Assembly: GCF_007990755.1 (NCBI RefSeq)
Contig: NZ_BJXA01000012.1
Coordinates: 1-64,000, forward strand
Source of the DNA: Nocardia ninae NBRC 108245
Lineage (GTDB): Bacteria; Actinomycetota; Actinomycetes; Mycobacteriales; Mycobacteriaceae
DNA: 64,000 nucleotides
Direction of reading: 5' to 3'
The notes below the pieces were generated by a model that was not told the origin of the DNA, searched no databases, and was given only the letters and a program-made list of their open reading frames with translations. Position numbers and translations under genes: made by a program. Below are positions 46,520 to 57,230 of this stretch, piece after piece. The stretch's first letter is position 1. Each line of letters opens with the position of its first letter.

Positions 46520-48130
46520 TCAATTCGCGGGCGAACCGAACCAACGAGTCAACGCTTCGCGCAAGCGTTCCGCGTCGGACTGCGCATCACCGTCGGCCGC
46601 CCACGCCACGTACCCGTCCGGCCGGATCAGCATTGCCGCGGCGGGTGCGTCGGAAGTCGTCGCGACCATGGGGTCGACCCGGTCGCGCCAACCTGCCGCG
46701 ACATCGGCGTAAGCCCCGATCCCGTGACGGTCCCGGGCTCTGAACCCGGCGCTGTTATCGGCACCGGCACTCCCACCTACACGAGCATCGTTGAGCGTGA
46801 GCAAAACGGGGCGCGCCTTCCGCAGCACCTCCGCGACCCGCCGTGTGCCACCGGCGGTTTCGAGGGCGAGATCGGGCACCATCCGCCCGGCCAGCGGGTG
46901 GTTGTCGCCCACCTCGTAGCGGGTGTCCGACCCGGACATCAACCGCGCAATATGGGCGGTGTTCTCCGGCTCCCGCAGCAGCTCGTCGAACAGTGCGCGT
47001 AGCGCGGTGATCTCGGGACCCGGTGCGAAGAGCGCGGTTTGGGCCAGCGAACTCATCATGACGCGGACCCCGACCGGATGCCGTTCGGCGTGGTAGGTGT
47101 CCAGCAGGCCGTCGGGCGCCCACCCGTTGATCTCGGCGGCGAGCTTCCAGCCGAGGTTGGCGGCATCCTGTAGTCCGAGATTGAGTCCGGGCCCGCCGAT
47201 TCCGGAGTGCACGTGTGCCGCGTCGCCGACCAGGAACACATTGCCCGACCGGTACCGCTCGGCCTGCCGGGTGTTCTGATTGTCGATGCGCCGCAACGCA
47301 TGTGGCCCCGGCCCGCGCGGCGCCTCGATCGGCAGGTCGACGCCGAGTACTCGTCGCACTCCCGCGCGCAGTTCCTCGATGGTCATCGGCGTGCCGGCGG
47401 GCACCGGCTCGACACCGAACTCCATGCTCGCGACGAGCGGCCGTCCCGGTTCGAGTTCGGCGAAGACGAACCCGCCGCGTTCGAGTCGGTTGTGTCCGAA
47501 CGGAAGTCGCCCGAAACCGGGCACCTCGACGCCACCGTCGGCGGTCCGCAGCTCGTCGGGCAGCCAGACGTGCCCCATCCGCACGACGCTGTCCGTCGCG
47601 GTGTGCCCGGGGAATTCGATACCGGCCTGTTTACGGACCAGGCTCTTGCCGCCGTCGGCACCGACCAGGAAGGTGGTGTCGAGTCGATACTCGCCCTCGG
47701 GCCCGGCCACCGTGACGACGACACCCCCGTCCTGCTGGATCGACTCGGTGAGCCGATGCCCCCACCGGACCTCGACACCCAACCCGCGCACCCACTTCTC
47801 CAGTAGGCGAACGAGTTTCGGCTGCGGAATGGCGAGTATGGCCATCGGATTGTCCGGCAGCTCGGCGAACGACAGCCGCAGCCCGGCGAAGAAGTACCCG
47901 GGCAGCGGTTGCGGCGCACCGGGCGCACCGCCGAACTCGTGATACAGCCCGCGCATGTCCAGCAGCCGAATCACCTGACCGACAAGGCCATTCGCCTTCG
48001 GCGCGACACTCGGCGCGGGCAACTCCTCCAGCACGATCGCCCGCACGCCGGCCAACGCGAGCTCGCCGGCGAGCATCAGCCCGTTCGGTCCGGCACCGGA
48101 AATGACTACGGCGGCAGAGTTTTCAGGCAT
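46520..48130 (-). CDS. FAD-dependent aromatic hydroxylase-type monooxygenase
   Basis: A 536-aa group A flavoprotein monooxygenase. The FAD-binding VVISGAGPNGLMLAGELALA is at residues 8-27, the middle part has FLVGADGGKSLVR (the DG motif), and NVFLVGDAAHVHSGIGGPGL is the GD motif. A C-terminal thioredoxin-like part follows, as in PgaE/RdmE and MHPC-type hydroxylases of polyketides and drugs. It uses NAD(P)H and O2 to hydroxylate an aromatic ring. It lies 45 bp downstream of a TetR gene on the same strand, which probably represses both. It may inactivate a xenobiotic; the substrate is unknown. Confidence 0.9.
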   Translation of the reverse strand: MPENSAAVVISGAGPNGLMLAGELALAGVRAIVLEELPAPSVAPKANGLVGQVIRLLDMRGLYHEFGGAPGAPQPLPGYFFAGLRLSFAELPDNPMAILAIPQPKLVRLLEKWVRGLGVEVRWGHRLTESIQQDGGVVVTVAGPEGEYRLDTTFLVGADGGKSLVRKQAGIEFPGHTATDSVVRMGHVWLPDELRTADGGVEVPGFGRLPFGHNRLERGGFVFAELEPGRPLVASMEFGVEPVPAGTPMTIEELRAGVRRVLGVDLPIEAPRGPGPHALRRIDNQNTRQAERYRSGNVFLVGDAAHVHSGIGGPGLNLGLQDAANLGWKLAAEINGWAPDGLLDTYHAERHPVGVRVMMSSLAQTALFAPGPEITALRALFDELLREPENTAHIARLMSGSDTRYEVGDNHPLAGRMVPDLALETAGGTRRVAEVLRKARPVLLTLNDARVGGSAGADNSAGFRARDRHGIGAYADVAAGWRDRVDPMVATTSDAPAAAMLIRPDGYVAWAADGDAQSDAERLREALTRWFGSPAN

Positions 48131-48175
48131 GACAAATACACCTCTTGTTCGATGATGAGTTTTCTGGTGGTGCGG

Positions 48176-48790
48176 TCAGTGCGGCGGTTCGGGCAGCCCC
48201 GCGGTGACTTGGTCGAGGGCGCGGCGCAGCAGCGGGGCGATGGGGACCGGCGGGTCCGCGTGTGCGTACGCCACCATGGCCGCGTCGATGACGGTGCCGA
48301 TCATGCCGGTCACCAGCCGCGGATAGACATCGCGTAGTGGGTCGGTCCCGGTGCGCTCCGCGATCAGTTCGAGCCAGTCCTCGGACACCCCGGCGAACAG
48401 CGCGGAGCGTAATTCGGGCGCCCGGAACAGTTTCCGGATCTCGGCCAGCTGGGCGGCGGTGGGGACGCGGAACTCGGCCTGTTCGGCTTCGAGCGGCTCG
48501 AGCAGCGCCGCGGTGAGCGCGCTCCAGAGCGGCTCGGCTGCCGGGCGTTCGCGAAATGCGGCCAGGCTGCGCCGGATCCGGACCGTCTGCCGGTAGATGA
48601 TCGCGTCGTACTTACCGGTGAAGTAGTTGTTGAAGGTGCGCACCGAGACACCGGCCCGCTTTGCGATGTCCTCGCGGGTGACGTTGTCCAGGCCGCGCTC
48701 GAAGGCGAGCTCCAGCGCCGCGTCGCTGAGCGCCATCCGGGTATCGAGCTTCTTGCGTTCGCGCAGGCCGAGCACTTCTTCATCGGGCAT
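48176..48790 (-). CDS. TetR-family regulator of the monooxygenase
   Basis: A 204-aa TetR-type repressor. The helix-turn-helix runs at about residues 34-60 (NVTREDIAKRAGVSVRTFNN then YFTGKYDAI). The C-terminal half is helical with no ligand hint. A strong palindrome lies 26 bp upstream of the start, so it probably represses its own operon, which includes the FAD monooxygenase immediately downstream. The start ATG at 48790 lacks a clear ribosome site, but no better start exists. Confidence 0.88.
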   Translation of the reverse strand: MPDEEVLGLRERKKLDTRMALSDAALELAFERGLDNVTREDIAKRAGVSVRTFNNYFTGKYDAIIYRQTVRIRRSLAAFRERPAAEPLWSALTAALLEPLEAEQAEFRVPTAAQLAEIRKLFRAPELRSALFAGVSEDWLELIAERTGTDPLRDVYPRLVTGMIGTVIDAAMVAYAHADPPVPIAPLLRRALDQVTAGLPEPPH

Positions 48791-48815
48791 GCCACCAGCC
48801 TACGGCAAAAACTTT

Positions 48816-48841
48816 CCCGGCGGGCAAAATTTCCCGCCGGG
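48816..48841. promoter_or_regulatory. Palindromic operator of the TetR-monooxygenase operon
   Basis: CCCGGCGGG (48816-48824) pairs with CCCGCCGGG (48833-48841) around the AT-rich centre CAAAATTT. Flanking GCAAAATT blocks repeat on both sides (48824 and 48841 onward). It lies 26 bp ahead of the TetR start and may also act as a hairpin. Confidence 0.65.
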
Positions 48842-48891
48842 CAAAATTATCGACTGCGGCGAACCTGAGATGCCGCCGACGCTGGGCCGAA

Positions 48892-49233
48892 TCAGTAAAC
48901 GGGCCCCGTGTACTTCTCGCCCGGCCCCTTACCCGGCTCGTCCGGATGCGCCGACGCTTCCCGGAACGCACGCTGCAACGACTGCAACCCCTCACGAATC
49001 GGCCCCGCGTGCGGCCCGAGGTACTCCACCGACGCCGTGACCAGCCCGGCCAGCGCCGTGATCACCCGGCGCGCCTCGTCCAGATCGCGCCGCGTGCTGG
49101 TCTCCGGATCGTCGTCCGCGAGCCCGAGCTTCTCCGCCGCCGAGCTCATCAGCATCACCGCGGCCCGGCTGATCACCTCCACCGCCGGGATGTCAGCCAG
49201 TTCGCGCACGGAGTTGTCGAGCTCTTCAGTCAT
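48892..49233 (-). CDS. DUF1844 family protein
   Basis: A 113-aa helical protein of the DUF1844 family, found in many actinobacteria next to infC. It contains ADIPAVEVISRAAVMLMSSA and the DLDEARRVITALAGLV helix, then a Pro-rich tail ending KYTGPVY. No enzyme motif is visible. It starts at the ATG at 49233, 2 bp after the stop of the DinB-like gene, so the two form an operon that diverges from infC. The function is unknown. Confidence 0.85.
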   Translation of the reverse strand: MTEELDNSVRELADIPAVEVISRAAVMLMSSAAEKLGLADDDPETSTRRDLDEARRVITALAGLVTASVEYLGPHAGPIREGLQSLQRAFREASAHPDEPGKGPGEKYTGPVY

Positions 49234-49235
49234 GG

Positions 49236-49766
49236 CTATGAGGCTAGCGAGGCCGCCCGGAGGAGTCGGAGCTGGCCGATCTCCGCGACGTTCTTCATCA
49301 GCTCCGAGTTCACCCAGCTCGCCAGGTGCGCCACCGTCAAACCCGCGTCGGCGGGCCACGGAAAGACTGCGGGCCGGTCCAGGTCGGCCTCGGTCAGGTC
49401 GTCCAGTGTGCGCACCCAGGTGTCGCGCAGCCAGCGCAGCTGCGCAATTGCCGCGACGCCGTCGCCCGCCCAGTGCACGTCCGCGCGGTCGGGTGGGGTC
49501 CGGCCCGCGAGATGATCGATGGCCGCGCTCCACCACCAGTCGATATGCCAGCTGAGCCAGCCGATGGTCGGCACCGGGATAGGGTCCGGCTCGGTGTCGG
49601 CCCAGTCCGGCCGCCACACCCCGTCGGCGTCGGGGCGTACTGTCCAGTGGAGTTCGGCGGGTGCCCAGCCGAAGTCCTCGACGCGCAGCGCGTCGAGATG
49701 GAGTTCGGTGAGCGACCAGGTGAGGTCGAACTGCCATCGGAGCAGGTCACGGCGTGAAGTAGACAC
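49236..49766 (-). CDS. DinB superfamily protein
   Basis: A 176-aa protein with the DinB/YfiT four-helix bundle pattern: LLRWQFDLTWSLTELHLDAL, then WLSWHIDWWWSAAIDHLAG and a last conserved His in LTVAHLASWVNSE. The spaced His residues are the usual metal ligands of these bacillithiol/mycothiol-dependent transferase-like proteins. The GTG at 49766 is chosen because it starts just before the first helix; no strong ribosome site is seen and a longer frame is open. It is in an operon with the DUF1844 gene and divergent from infC. The substrate is unknown. Confidence 0.8.
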   Translation of the reverse strand: MSTSRRDLLRWQFDLTWSLTELHLDALRVEDFGWAPAELHWTVRPDADGVWRPDWADTEPDPIPVPTIGWLSWHIDWWWSAAIDHLAGRTPPDRADVHWAGDGVAAIAQLRWLRDTWVRTLDDLTEADLDRPAVFPWPADAGLTVAHLASWVNSELMKNVAEIGQLRLLRAASLAS

Positions 49767-49816
49767 CGGGGGAGCGTGGCAGGCACCCGTGCGCGCGGGC
49801 AAGCGGTTTACCGCGA

Positions 49817-49832
49817 TTCGGCGATAGCCGAA
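49817..49832. promoter_or_regulatory. Inverted repeat in the infC/DinB divergent promoter
   Basis: TTCGGC (49817-49822) and GCCGAA (49827-49832) with a GATA spacer, shortly before a TAGACT -10-like box (about 49841) that could drive infC. Possible regulator site. Confidence 0.35.
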
Positions 49833-49964
49833 CGCAATGTTAGACTTTCCGCTGACGACCGCCCCTGGTTGTGTCTTCTTCCAAGATTTCGAGCCTGGGG
49901 CTGATAAGTGGAGCCCGACTCCCACCGTTGCCGACGAGCGATCGTCAGGTCAAACGGTCCGGTC

Positions 49965-50018
49965 ACCCGCCTTCTCGGAGGCGGGTTTCTTGTGCAGCGG
50001 TTCTCTCGCGAGAACCGC
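49965..50018 (+). promoter_or_regulatory. Two hairpins in the infC leader
   Basis: Hairpin 1: ACCCGCCT (49965-49972) with AGGCGGGT (49979-49986), followed by TTCTT, terminator-like. Hairpin 2: GCGGTTCTC (49997-50005) with GAGAACCGC (50010-50018), 9 bp, 4-nt loop. Both lie in the long untranslated leader of the infC operon. Confidence 0.6.
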
Positions 50019-50071
50019 GTGGACAAGATCGCATGCGAGTCTTTGGCGTGCGCTGACCGGTCGACCTCGGG

Positions 50072-50103
50072 CCCCGATGCGGAATACCGCTCCGGGGCTT
50101 TTG
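50072..50103 (+). terminator. Attenuator-like terminator in the infC leader
   Basis: GCCCCG (50072-50077) pairs with CGGGGC (50094-50099), with an inner GCGG-AATA-CCGC stem, and is followed directly by TTTT. This is a classical intrinsic terminator shape, unusual for this genome, 68 bp before the infC start. It suggests that transcription of infC-rpmI-rplT is attenuated. Confidence 0.7.
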
Positions 50104-50170
50104 TGTTGAAAAGGGGTTGCAGTTATTGCGTGCGGTCGTCTTGACGACACCGCTTGACCTAGGAGGCCCC

Positions 50171-50830
<660 letters not shown>

Positions 50831-50842
50831 TACCGATAAGAG

Positions 50843-50866
50843 CCGGCGGTCCGCAAGGGCCGCCGG
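50843..50866 (+). promoter_or_regulatory. Hairpin with GCAA tetraloop between infC and rpmI
   Basis: A 10-bp stem (50843-50852 with 50857-50866, one G-T pair) closed by a GCAA tetraloop, 12 bp after the infC stop and 23 bp before rpmI. It could be a processing site, a partial terminator or an L20 binding site. Confidence 0.5.
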
Positions 50867-50889
50867 GACGAGACAGATTAGAGGAATCC

Positions 50890-51084
50890 ATGCCGAAGAT
50901 GAAGAGCCACAGCGGCGCCTCGAAGCGATTCAAGGTGTCGGGCCGAGGCAAGCTGCTTCGCCAGCAGGCGAACCGTCGCCACCTGCTCGAGCACAAGTCG
51001 TCCCGCCGGACTCGTCGTCTGGATGGCACGGAGGCCGTCGCGTCCGTCGACGTCCCGCGCGTGAAGAGGCTGCTCGGTCTCTGA
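50890..51084 (+). CDS. rpmI: 50S ribosomal protein bL35
   Basis: A 64-aa basic ribosomal protein. It starts [20 protein letters not shown], the invariant bL35 N-terminus, and contains [20 protein letters not shown] lies six bases ahead of the ATG. It sits in the standard infC-rpmI-rplT order. Confidence 0.97.
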   Translation: MPKMKSHSGASKRFKVSGRGKLLRQQANRRHLLEHKSSRRTRRLDGTEAVASVDVPRVKRLLGL

Positions 51085-51184
51085 GAGACCTAGCCAGCGA
51101 CCGCGTTCCGGATTCCGGACGCCGACCGAACTGACAATCTCCGGGTGCCAGCATGCGCCCCCTAGATCGACAAAGGACTGACCC

Positions 51185-51565
51185 ATGGCACGCGTCAAAA
51201 GGGCCGTCAACGCTCAGAAGAAGCGTCGTTCCATCCTCGAGGCCTCCAAGGGCTACCGCGGCCAGCGTTCGCGGCTGTACCGCAAGGCCAAGGAACAGCA
51301 GCTGCACTCGCTCACCTACGCCTACCGGGACCGCCGGGCGCGCAAGGGTGACTTCCGCAAGCTGTGGATCGCCCGCATCAATGCCGCGGCGCGCCTGAAC
51401 GACATCACCTACAACCGCTTCATCCAGGGCCTCAAGGCCGCGGGTGTCGAGGTGGACCGCAAGATCCTCGCCGAGCTCGCCGTCTCCGACGCCGAGGCGT
51501 TCGCTGGTCTCGTCGCGATCGCCAAGGCCGCCCTCCCGCAGGACGTCAACGCGCCCGCCGCGTAA
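51185..51565 (+). CDS. rplT: 50S ribosomal protein bL20
   Basis: A 126-aa 23S rRNA-binding protein needed early in 50S assembly. The N-terminal arm [20 protein letters not shown] and [20 protein letters not shown] are characteristic. In several bacteria bL20 represses its own operon by binding the leader mRNA. It lies 100 bp after rpmI and is followed after 8 bp by the SpoU-type methyltransferase gene. Confidence 0.97.
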   Translation: MARVKRAVNAQKKRRSILEASKGYRGQRSRLYRKAKEQQLHSLTYAYRDRRARKGDFRKLWIARINAAARLNDITYNRFIQGLKAAGVEVDRKILAELAVSDAEAFAGLVAIAKAALPQDVNAPAA

Positions 51566-51573
51566 GTCACCGG

Positions 51574-52401
51574 GTGACAAGCGAATACCTTTCGGAACGA
51601 CCCGTGGACGCGCTCTCCGAGCGCAATCCACGGGTCGTTTCCGCTGTCAAGCTGCACCGCGGTGCGCAGCGCCGCAAGACCCGGCTGTTCCTGGCCGAGG
51701 GTGCCAATTCGGTGGCGGCCGCGCTGGACACCGGGCGGGTGCAGGAGCTGTTCTACTCCGCCGGTGCCGCGGTCCGCGAGCACGAACTGGTCGCCAGTGC
51801 TGCGGGCATGGGGGTGCGCACCACGCTGGTCAGCGATCGGGCCGCCCAGCAGCTGGGTGAAACCGTCACCGCGCCGGGGCTCGTCGCTGTGTGTGCGCTG
51901 ATCGATGTGCCGCTGGCCGACGTGCTCGCGGCACAGCCCCGCATGCTCGCCGTGCCGGTCGAGATGGCTGAACCCGGCAATGCCGGAACCCTCATCCGGG
52001 TGGCCGATTCGGTCGGCGCTGACGGCGTGGTGCTGGCCGGTGACTCGGTCGACCCGCACAACGGCAAGTGCGTGCGGGCCAGCGCGGGCAGCCTGTTCCA
52101 CGTCCCGATCGCCCGGCATCGCGACGTCGGCGAAACGCTGGATTCCATTGCGGCGGCAGGCATCACGATCCTCGCGACGGCCGCTGACGGCGAGGTCGAT
52201 CTCGACGACGCCGACGAACTGTTCGCCGGGCCGGTCGCCTGGCTGTTCGGCAACGAGGCGCACGGCTTGGATCCCGCCGTGACGCGGCGCGCCGACCATC
52301 GCATTCGCATCCCGATCCGCGGCCGCGCCGAAAGCCTGAACCTGGCCACCGCGGCGGCCATTTGCCTGTACGCCAATTCCCGTGTGCGCTACGCGAACTA
52401 G
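51574..52401 (+). CDS. SpoU/TrmH-family RNA 2'-O-methyltransferase (TsnR-like)
   Basis: A 275-aa SPOUT-class methyltransferase that should methylate the ribose of a ribosomal or transfer RNA nucleotide. The N-terminal L30e-like substrate part contains KLHRGAQRRKTRLFLAEG. The catalytic half has the three SpoU motifs: NAGTLIRVADSVGADGV, WLFGNEAHGL and IPIRGRAESLNLATAAAI, the last two forming the SAM-binding knot. The genomic position after rplT matches M. tuberculosis tsnR (Rv1644). The GTG at 51574 is used; a GTG at 51604 is an alternative. The target nucleotide is not predictable. Confidence 0.9.
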   Translation: MTSEYLSERPVDALSERNPRVVSAVKLHRGAQRRKTRLFLAEGANSVAAALDTGRVQELFYSAGAAVREHELVASAAGMGVRTTLVSDRAAQQLGETVTAPGLVAVCALIDVPLADVLAAQPRMLAVPVEMAEPGNAGTLIRVADSVGADGVVLAGDSVDPHNGKCVRASAGSLFHVPIARHRDVGETLDSIAAAGITILATAADGEVDLDDADELFAGPVAWLFGNEAHGLDPAVTRRADHRIRIPIRGRAESLNLATAAAICLYANSRVRYAN

Positions 52402-52583
52402 AGACTGAGCCGCACACGTCTGATTGCCCGCACACCAGTGGATAGACCTTGCGGAAGCGCGCACGTCATCGCCGATCGCCGGGTCCGCGCTCGCCGTGCA
52501 GGAACACCTGCAGCATCTCCCCGTCGGCCAGGAAGACGTCGAAGCCCCTGCTCGAGCGCCTGGCCGCGCTTCCTCCTGCGAGC

Positions 52584-52772
52584 TCAGCCGCAGAAGCCGT
52601 AGAAGACGCAGAAGATGACGTTCTGCAGCCACGCCGGTAGCCACGCGTAGGGGTTCGGTCCCGGCGGGTTGGCGGCCGCCGTCCCGCTGCCGAGCAGGGT
52701 GATGACCAGCAGGCTCACCGTCATGGCAAGGCTGGTGATTCCGACCGTTACCGCCGCCTTCGATCTCCTCAT
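52584..52772 (-). CDS. Small secreted Cys/Trp-containing peptide
   Basis: A 62-aa precursor. Residues 1-35 are a strong signal peptide (MRRSKAAV, then the hydrophobic ITSLAMTVSLLVITLLGSG, cut after TAAA). The mature peptide is only about 27 residues: NPPGPNPYAWLPAWLQNVIF, then CVFYGFCG. Two Cys in a CVFYGFC loop could form a disulphide. It is aromatic and uncharged, unlike usual bacteriocins. The ATG at 52772 is the natural start, though the frame is open upstream. It is convergent with the methyltransferase and divergent from pheS. I do not recognise a family; similar tiny exported proteins of unknown role are seen in mycobacteria and Nocardia. Confidence 0.6.
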   Translation of the reverse strand: MRRSKAAVTVGITSLAMTVSLLVITLLGSGTAAANPPGPNPYAWLPAWLQNVIFCVFYGFCG

Positions 52773-52928
52773 GTCCCCGGACCTCCGTGTTCTCGGGCCG
52801 TGCCCCGCGCGGGCAACATTCCGTACTGCTGTGACCATGGTCGCAATTTCGCGGCTACGAGGTGGTGAATCGGGGTTCCGGAGGCGCTGCGGGGAATCCG
52901 TGTGAATCGGATATGACGCATCCAATAG

Positions 52929-54065
<1,137 letters not shown>

Positions 54066-54113
54066 GCCGGCCCCCACCGAGACCACCCTTCGATCGAGAG
54101 AGCGAAACGTCAA

Positions 54114-56618
54114 GTGCGAGTAGCGCAGTCCTGGCTGACCGACATCATCCAGCGCACCGTCCCCGACTGGTCGGTGACGGCGGAGGAACTCGACGCGGGC
54201 TTCGTCCGGGTGGGGTTGGAGGTCGAAGAAGTCGACAAACTCGAACGGATCGGCGGCGATATCGACAAGCCGCTGGTCGTCGGCCGCGTCGCCGAGATCA
54301 CCGAGCTGACCGAGTTCAAGAAGCCGATCCGCTTCTGCAAGGTCGACGTCGGTAACCCGGACCTTCAGGAAATCGTCTGCGGGGCAACCAACTTCGCCGT
54401 CGGCGACCTGGTTGTGGTGGTGCTGCCCGGCGGTGTGCTGCCCGGCGGCTTCGCCATCTCCTCGCGCAAGACCTACGGGCACGTCTCCAACGGCATGATC
54501 TGCTCGGTCGCCGAACTCGGTATCGGCAAGGATCATGCGGGCATCCTGGTGCTGGAACCGGGCACCGCCGAGCCCGGCGCGGACGCGAACGAGCTGCTCG
54601 GCCTGGACGATACGGTCATCGAGCTCAACATCACTCCCGACCGCGGTTACTGCTTCTCGGTGCGCGGCCTGGCCCGCGAACTCGCCTGCGGCTTCGACCT
54701 CGACTACGCCGATCCCGCCGTGCGCACGCTGGCGGACGACGAGCAGGACGCCTGGTCGGTCCGGCTCGAGCCCGACTCGCAGTGCACCCGTTTCGCGGTG
54801 CGCCGGGTCACCGGTATCGACCCGAATGCGGTGAGCCCCTGGTGGTTACAGCGCAGGCTGCTGCTGTCCGGTGTGCGCCCGATCTCGCCCGCGGTCGACG
54901 TCACCAACTACGTCATGCTGGAACTGGGGCAGCCGCTGCACGCCTTCGACGCGGCCAAGCTGACCGGCGGCCTGGTGGTGCGCACCGCCAACAAGGGCGA
55001 GACGCTGCGCACCCTCGACGAGGTCGAGCGCACCTTGGACGCCGAAGACGTGGTGATCGCCGACGATTCCGGCGTCATCTCGCTGGCCGGCGTGATGGGC
55101 GGCGCGACCACCGAGGTCGGCGCGGAGTCGACCGACATCGTGCTGGAAGCCGCCACCTGGAACCCGCTGCTCGTCTACCGCACCTCGCGCAGGCACAAGC
55201 TGGTGTCCGAGGCGGGCAAGCGGTACGAGCGGGTGGTCGACCCGGAGATCAACGTGGCCGCGCTCGACCGGGCCGCTACGCTGCTCGCCGAAATCGCCGG
55301 TGGCACTGTCGAATCCGCGCTCACCGACGTCCGCGTCCCGGTGCCGCCCGCGGCGCCGATCCGGATGGACATCGACCGGGCCGACCGCGTCGCCGGTGTC
55401 GTCTACCCGACCGGTACGTCCGCACGCAGGCTCGCGCAGATCGGCTGCACCGTCGAGGTCGCCGTCGACGAGACCACCGGCCACGGGCAGCTCGCGGTCA
55501 CCCCGCCGAGCTGGCGGCCCGACCTGGTCCAGCCCGCCGACCTGGTCGAAGAGGTGCTGCGGCTGGAGGGGCTCGAGCAGATCCCGTCCGTGCTGCCCAC
55601 CGCGCCGGCCGGTCGCGGCCTCACCGCCACCCAGCGGCGGCGCCGCGCGGTCAGCCGCGCACTGGCCTTCGCCGGTGCCGTCGAGGTGCCCGCGCCGGTG
55701 TTCCTGCCCGCCGGCGTCTTCGACACCTGGGGTCTGGACGCCGACGACCCGCGCCGCGCGACCACTCGGGTGCTGAACCCGCTCGACGTGGAGCGCGCCG
55801 AGCTGGCCACCACGCTGCTGCCCGGACTCCTGGAAGTGGCCGCCCGCAACATCTCTCGCGGCGCCCGCGACCTCACCATCTACGGCATCGCGCAGGTGGT
55901 GCTGCCCGGCGACAACGTGCGCCCGGTCGAGGCACTGCCGGTCGACCGTCGCCCCACCGACGAGCAGATCGCCGGCCTGATCGACTCGCTGCCCGCGCAG
56001 CCGGTGCACGTCGCGGCTGTTCTCACCGGTCGCCGCGAGCCGCGCGGTGCGTGGGGGCAGGGCCGTCAGGCCGAAGCCGCCGACGCCTTCGCCCTCGCCG
56101 ATGCGGTGGCCGACGCGGCGGGTGTCACGATCGAACGCCGTCCGGCTGCGCAGCTGCCCTGGCATCCGGGTCGCTGCGCCGAACTGGTGGTGGACGGCAC
56201 GGTCGTCGGTCACGCCGGCGAACTGCACCCCGCTGTGCTGGAACGCTCCGGTCTGCCGCCGAGGACCTGCGCCGTCGAACTCGACCTCGACGCACTGCCG
56301 CTGCTCGAATCCCGCCCCGCCCCAACGATTTCCCCGTTCCCGGCGGTGCTCCAGGACGTCTCGGTCAGTGTCGAGAAGAGCACTCCCGCCGCGTCGGTGG
56401 AATCGGCGCTGCGCACCGGCGGCGGCGACCTGCTCGAGGACATCGCCCTGTTCGACGTCTACGAGGGCACGCAAGCGGGTGAGGGCCGCAAGTCCCTCAC
56501 CTACGCCCTGCGTTTCCGGGCCACCGACCGCACCCTCACCGAGGACGAGGCCAGCGCCGCCCGCGACGCCGCGGTAGCGGCGGCGGCCGATGCAGTCGGC
56601 GCGGTCCTGCGCGGATAG
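54114..56618 (+). CDS. pheT: Phenylalanyl-tRNA synthetase beta subunit
   Basis: The 834-aa beta subunit. It begins [13 protein letters not shown] from a GTG, then a tRNA-binding OB-fold (about residues 40-150, with [20 protein letters not shown]), B3/B4 editing domain ([20 protein letters not shown], the Tyr-tRNA editing site), B5, the class II-like core, and a C-terminal ferredoxin-fold anticodon-binding domain ([20 protein letters not shown] then [20 protein letters not shown]). Length and order are standard. It is the second gene of the pheST operon; a hairpin/palindrome follows its stop. Confidence 0.97.
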   Translation: MRVAQSWLTDIIQRTVPDWSVTAEELDAGFVRVGLEVEEVDKLERIGGDIDKPLVVGRVAEITELTEFKKPIRFCKVDVGNPDLQEIVCGATNFAVGDLVVVVLPGGVLPGGFAISSRKTYGHVSNGMICSVAELGIGKDHAGILVLEPGTAEPGADANELLGLDDTVIELNITPDRGYCFSVRGLARELACGFDLDYADPAVRTLADDEQDAWSVRLEPDSQCTRFAVRRVTGIDPNAVSPWWLQRRLLLSGVRPISPAVDVTNYVMLELGQPLHAFDAAKLTGGLVVRTANKGETLRTLDEVERTLDAEDVVIADDSGVISLAGVMGGATTEVGAESTDIVLEAATWNPLLVYRTSRRHKLVSEAGKRYERVVDPEINVAALDRAATLLAEIAGGTVESALTDVRVPVPPAAPIRMDIDRADRVAGVVYPTGTSARRLAQIGCTVEVAVDETTGHGQLAVTPPSWRPDLVQPADLVEEVLRLEGLEQIPSVLPTAPAGRGLTATQRRRRAVSRALAFAGAVEVPAPVFLPAGVFDTWGLDADDPRRATTRVLNPLDVERAELATTLLPGLLEVAARNISRGARDLTIYGIAQVVLPGDNVRPVEALPVDRRPTDEQIAGLIDSLPAQPVHVAAVLTGRREPRGAWGQGRQAEAADAFALADAVADAAGVTIERRPAAQLPWHPGRCAELVVDGTVVGHAGELHPAVLERSGLPPRTCAVELDLDALPLLESRPAPTISPFPAVLQDVSVSVEKSTPAASVESALRTGGGDLLEDIALFDVYEGTQAGEGRKSLTYALRFRATDRTLTEDEASAARDAAVAAAADAVGAVLRG

Positions 56619-56631
56619 CCTTCGAACCGTC

Positions 56632-56671
56632 CTGCCGCGCATGGAGTTGCCAGCAGTTCCATGCGTGGCAG
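56632..56671. promoter_or_regulatory. Palindrome between pheT and the MarR gene
   Basis: CTGCCGCGCATGGA (56632-56645) pairs with TCCATGCGTGGCAG (56658-56671) at 13 of 14 positions. It begins 14 bp after the pheT stop and ends 26 bp before the MarR start, so it may be the MarR operator, a terminator for pheT, or both. Confidence 0.6.
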
Positions 56672-56696
56672 AACCGGGGTGGAAGCAAGGAGAGGC

Positions 56697-57197
56697 ATGG
56701 CCAAGCGCCTTACTAACCCGTTGGTCGACCGCCCCGCACCACTGGGAAGTCTGCTGTCCGCCGCGGCACGCACCTTGGCGGCCGAACTGGACGCGGGCAT
56801 CGCCGCCGCCGGTTTCACCGACGTGCGTGCCGCGCACGCGCCGGTCTTCCAGCTGATCGAACCAGACGGCACCCGGCAGACTGCGCTCGCCGAGCGGGCC
56901 GGGATGACCAAACAGGCGATGGGCGAGCTGATTCGCCATCTCGAACAGCACGGCTACGTCGAGGTCGAGGTGGACCCGGCCGATCGGCGCGCCCGCCTCG
57001 TCCGCCTGACCACCCGCGGCTGGGCCGTCGTCGACGCGGGCATCGCGGTGGTCGAGCGTTTCGATCGGCACCTGGACGAGATCGTCGGCGCGGACGAGGT
57101 CACCCGGCTGCGCGGCACGCTGCTGCGCATCATCGGTGGCGCGGGCTCGAGCCATGCGGCCGGACCGCAGAGCACGAAAGTCATGCGGGTCGAGTGA
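56697..57197 (+). CDS. MarR-family transcriptional regulator
   Basis: A 166-aa winged-helix regulator. The recognition region is TALAERAGMTKQAMGELIRH, followed by the wing VEVEVDPADRRARLVRLTTR, the classic MarR DxRxR signature. AGGAGAGG immediately ahead of the ATG at 56697 fixes the start. A near-perfect palindrome lies 26 bp upstream, suggesting autoregulation. The alpha/beta hydrolase gene follows by 33 bp and is the likely target. The ligand is unknown. Confidence 0.92.
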   Translation: MAKRLTNPLVDRPAPLGSLLSAAARTLAAELDAGIAAAGFTDVRAAHAPVFQLIEPDGTRQTALAERAGMTKQAMGELIRHLEQHGYVEVEVDPADRRARLVRLTTRGWAVVDAGIAVVERFDRHLDEIVGADEVTRLRGTLLRIIGGAGSSHAAGPQSTKVMRVE

Positions 57198-57230
57198 CCA
57201 TAACGGTCGGGGGAGAGTAAGAACGACATC

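Noticed and set aside
52402-52583. Short minus-strand frame reading GFDVFLADGEMLQVFLHGER
   Set aside because: It looks protein-like for about 25 codons but has no start codon and no family; perhaps a remnant, not enough to call.
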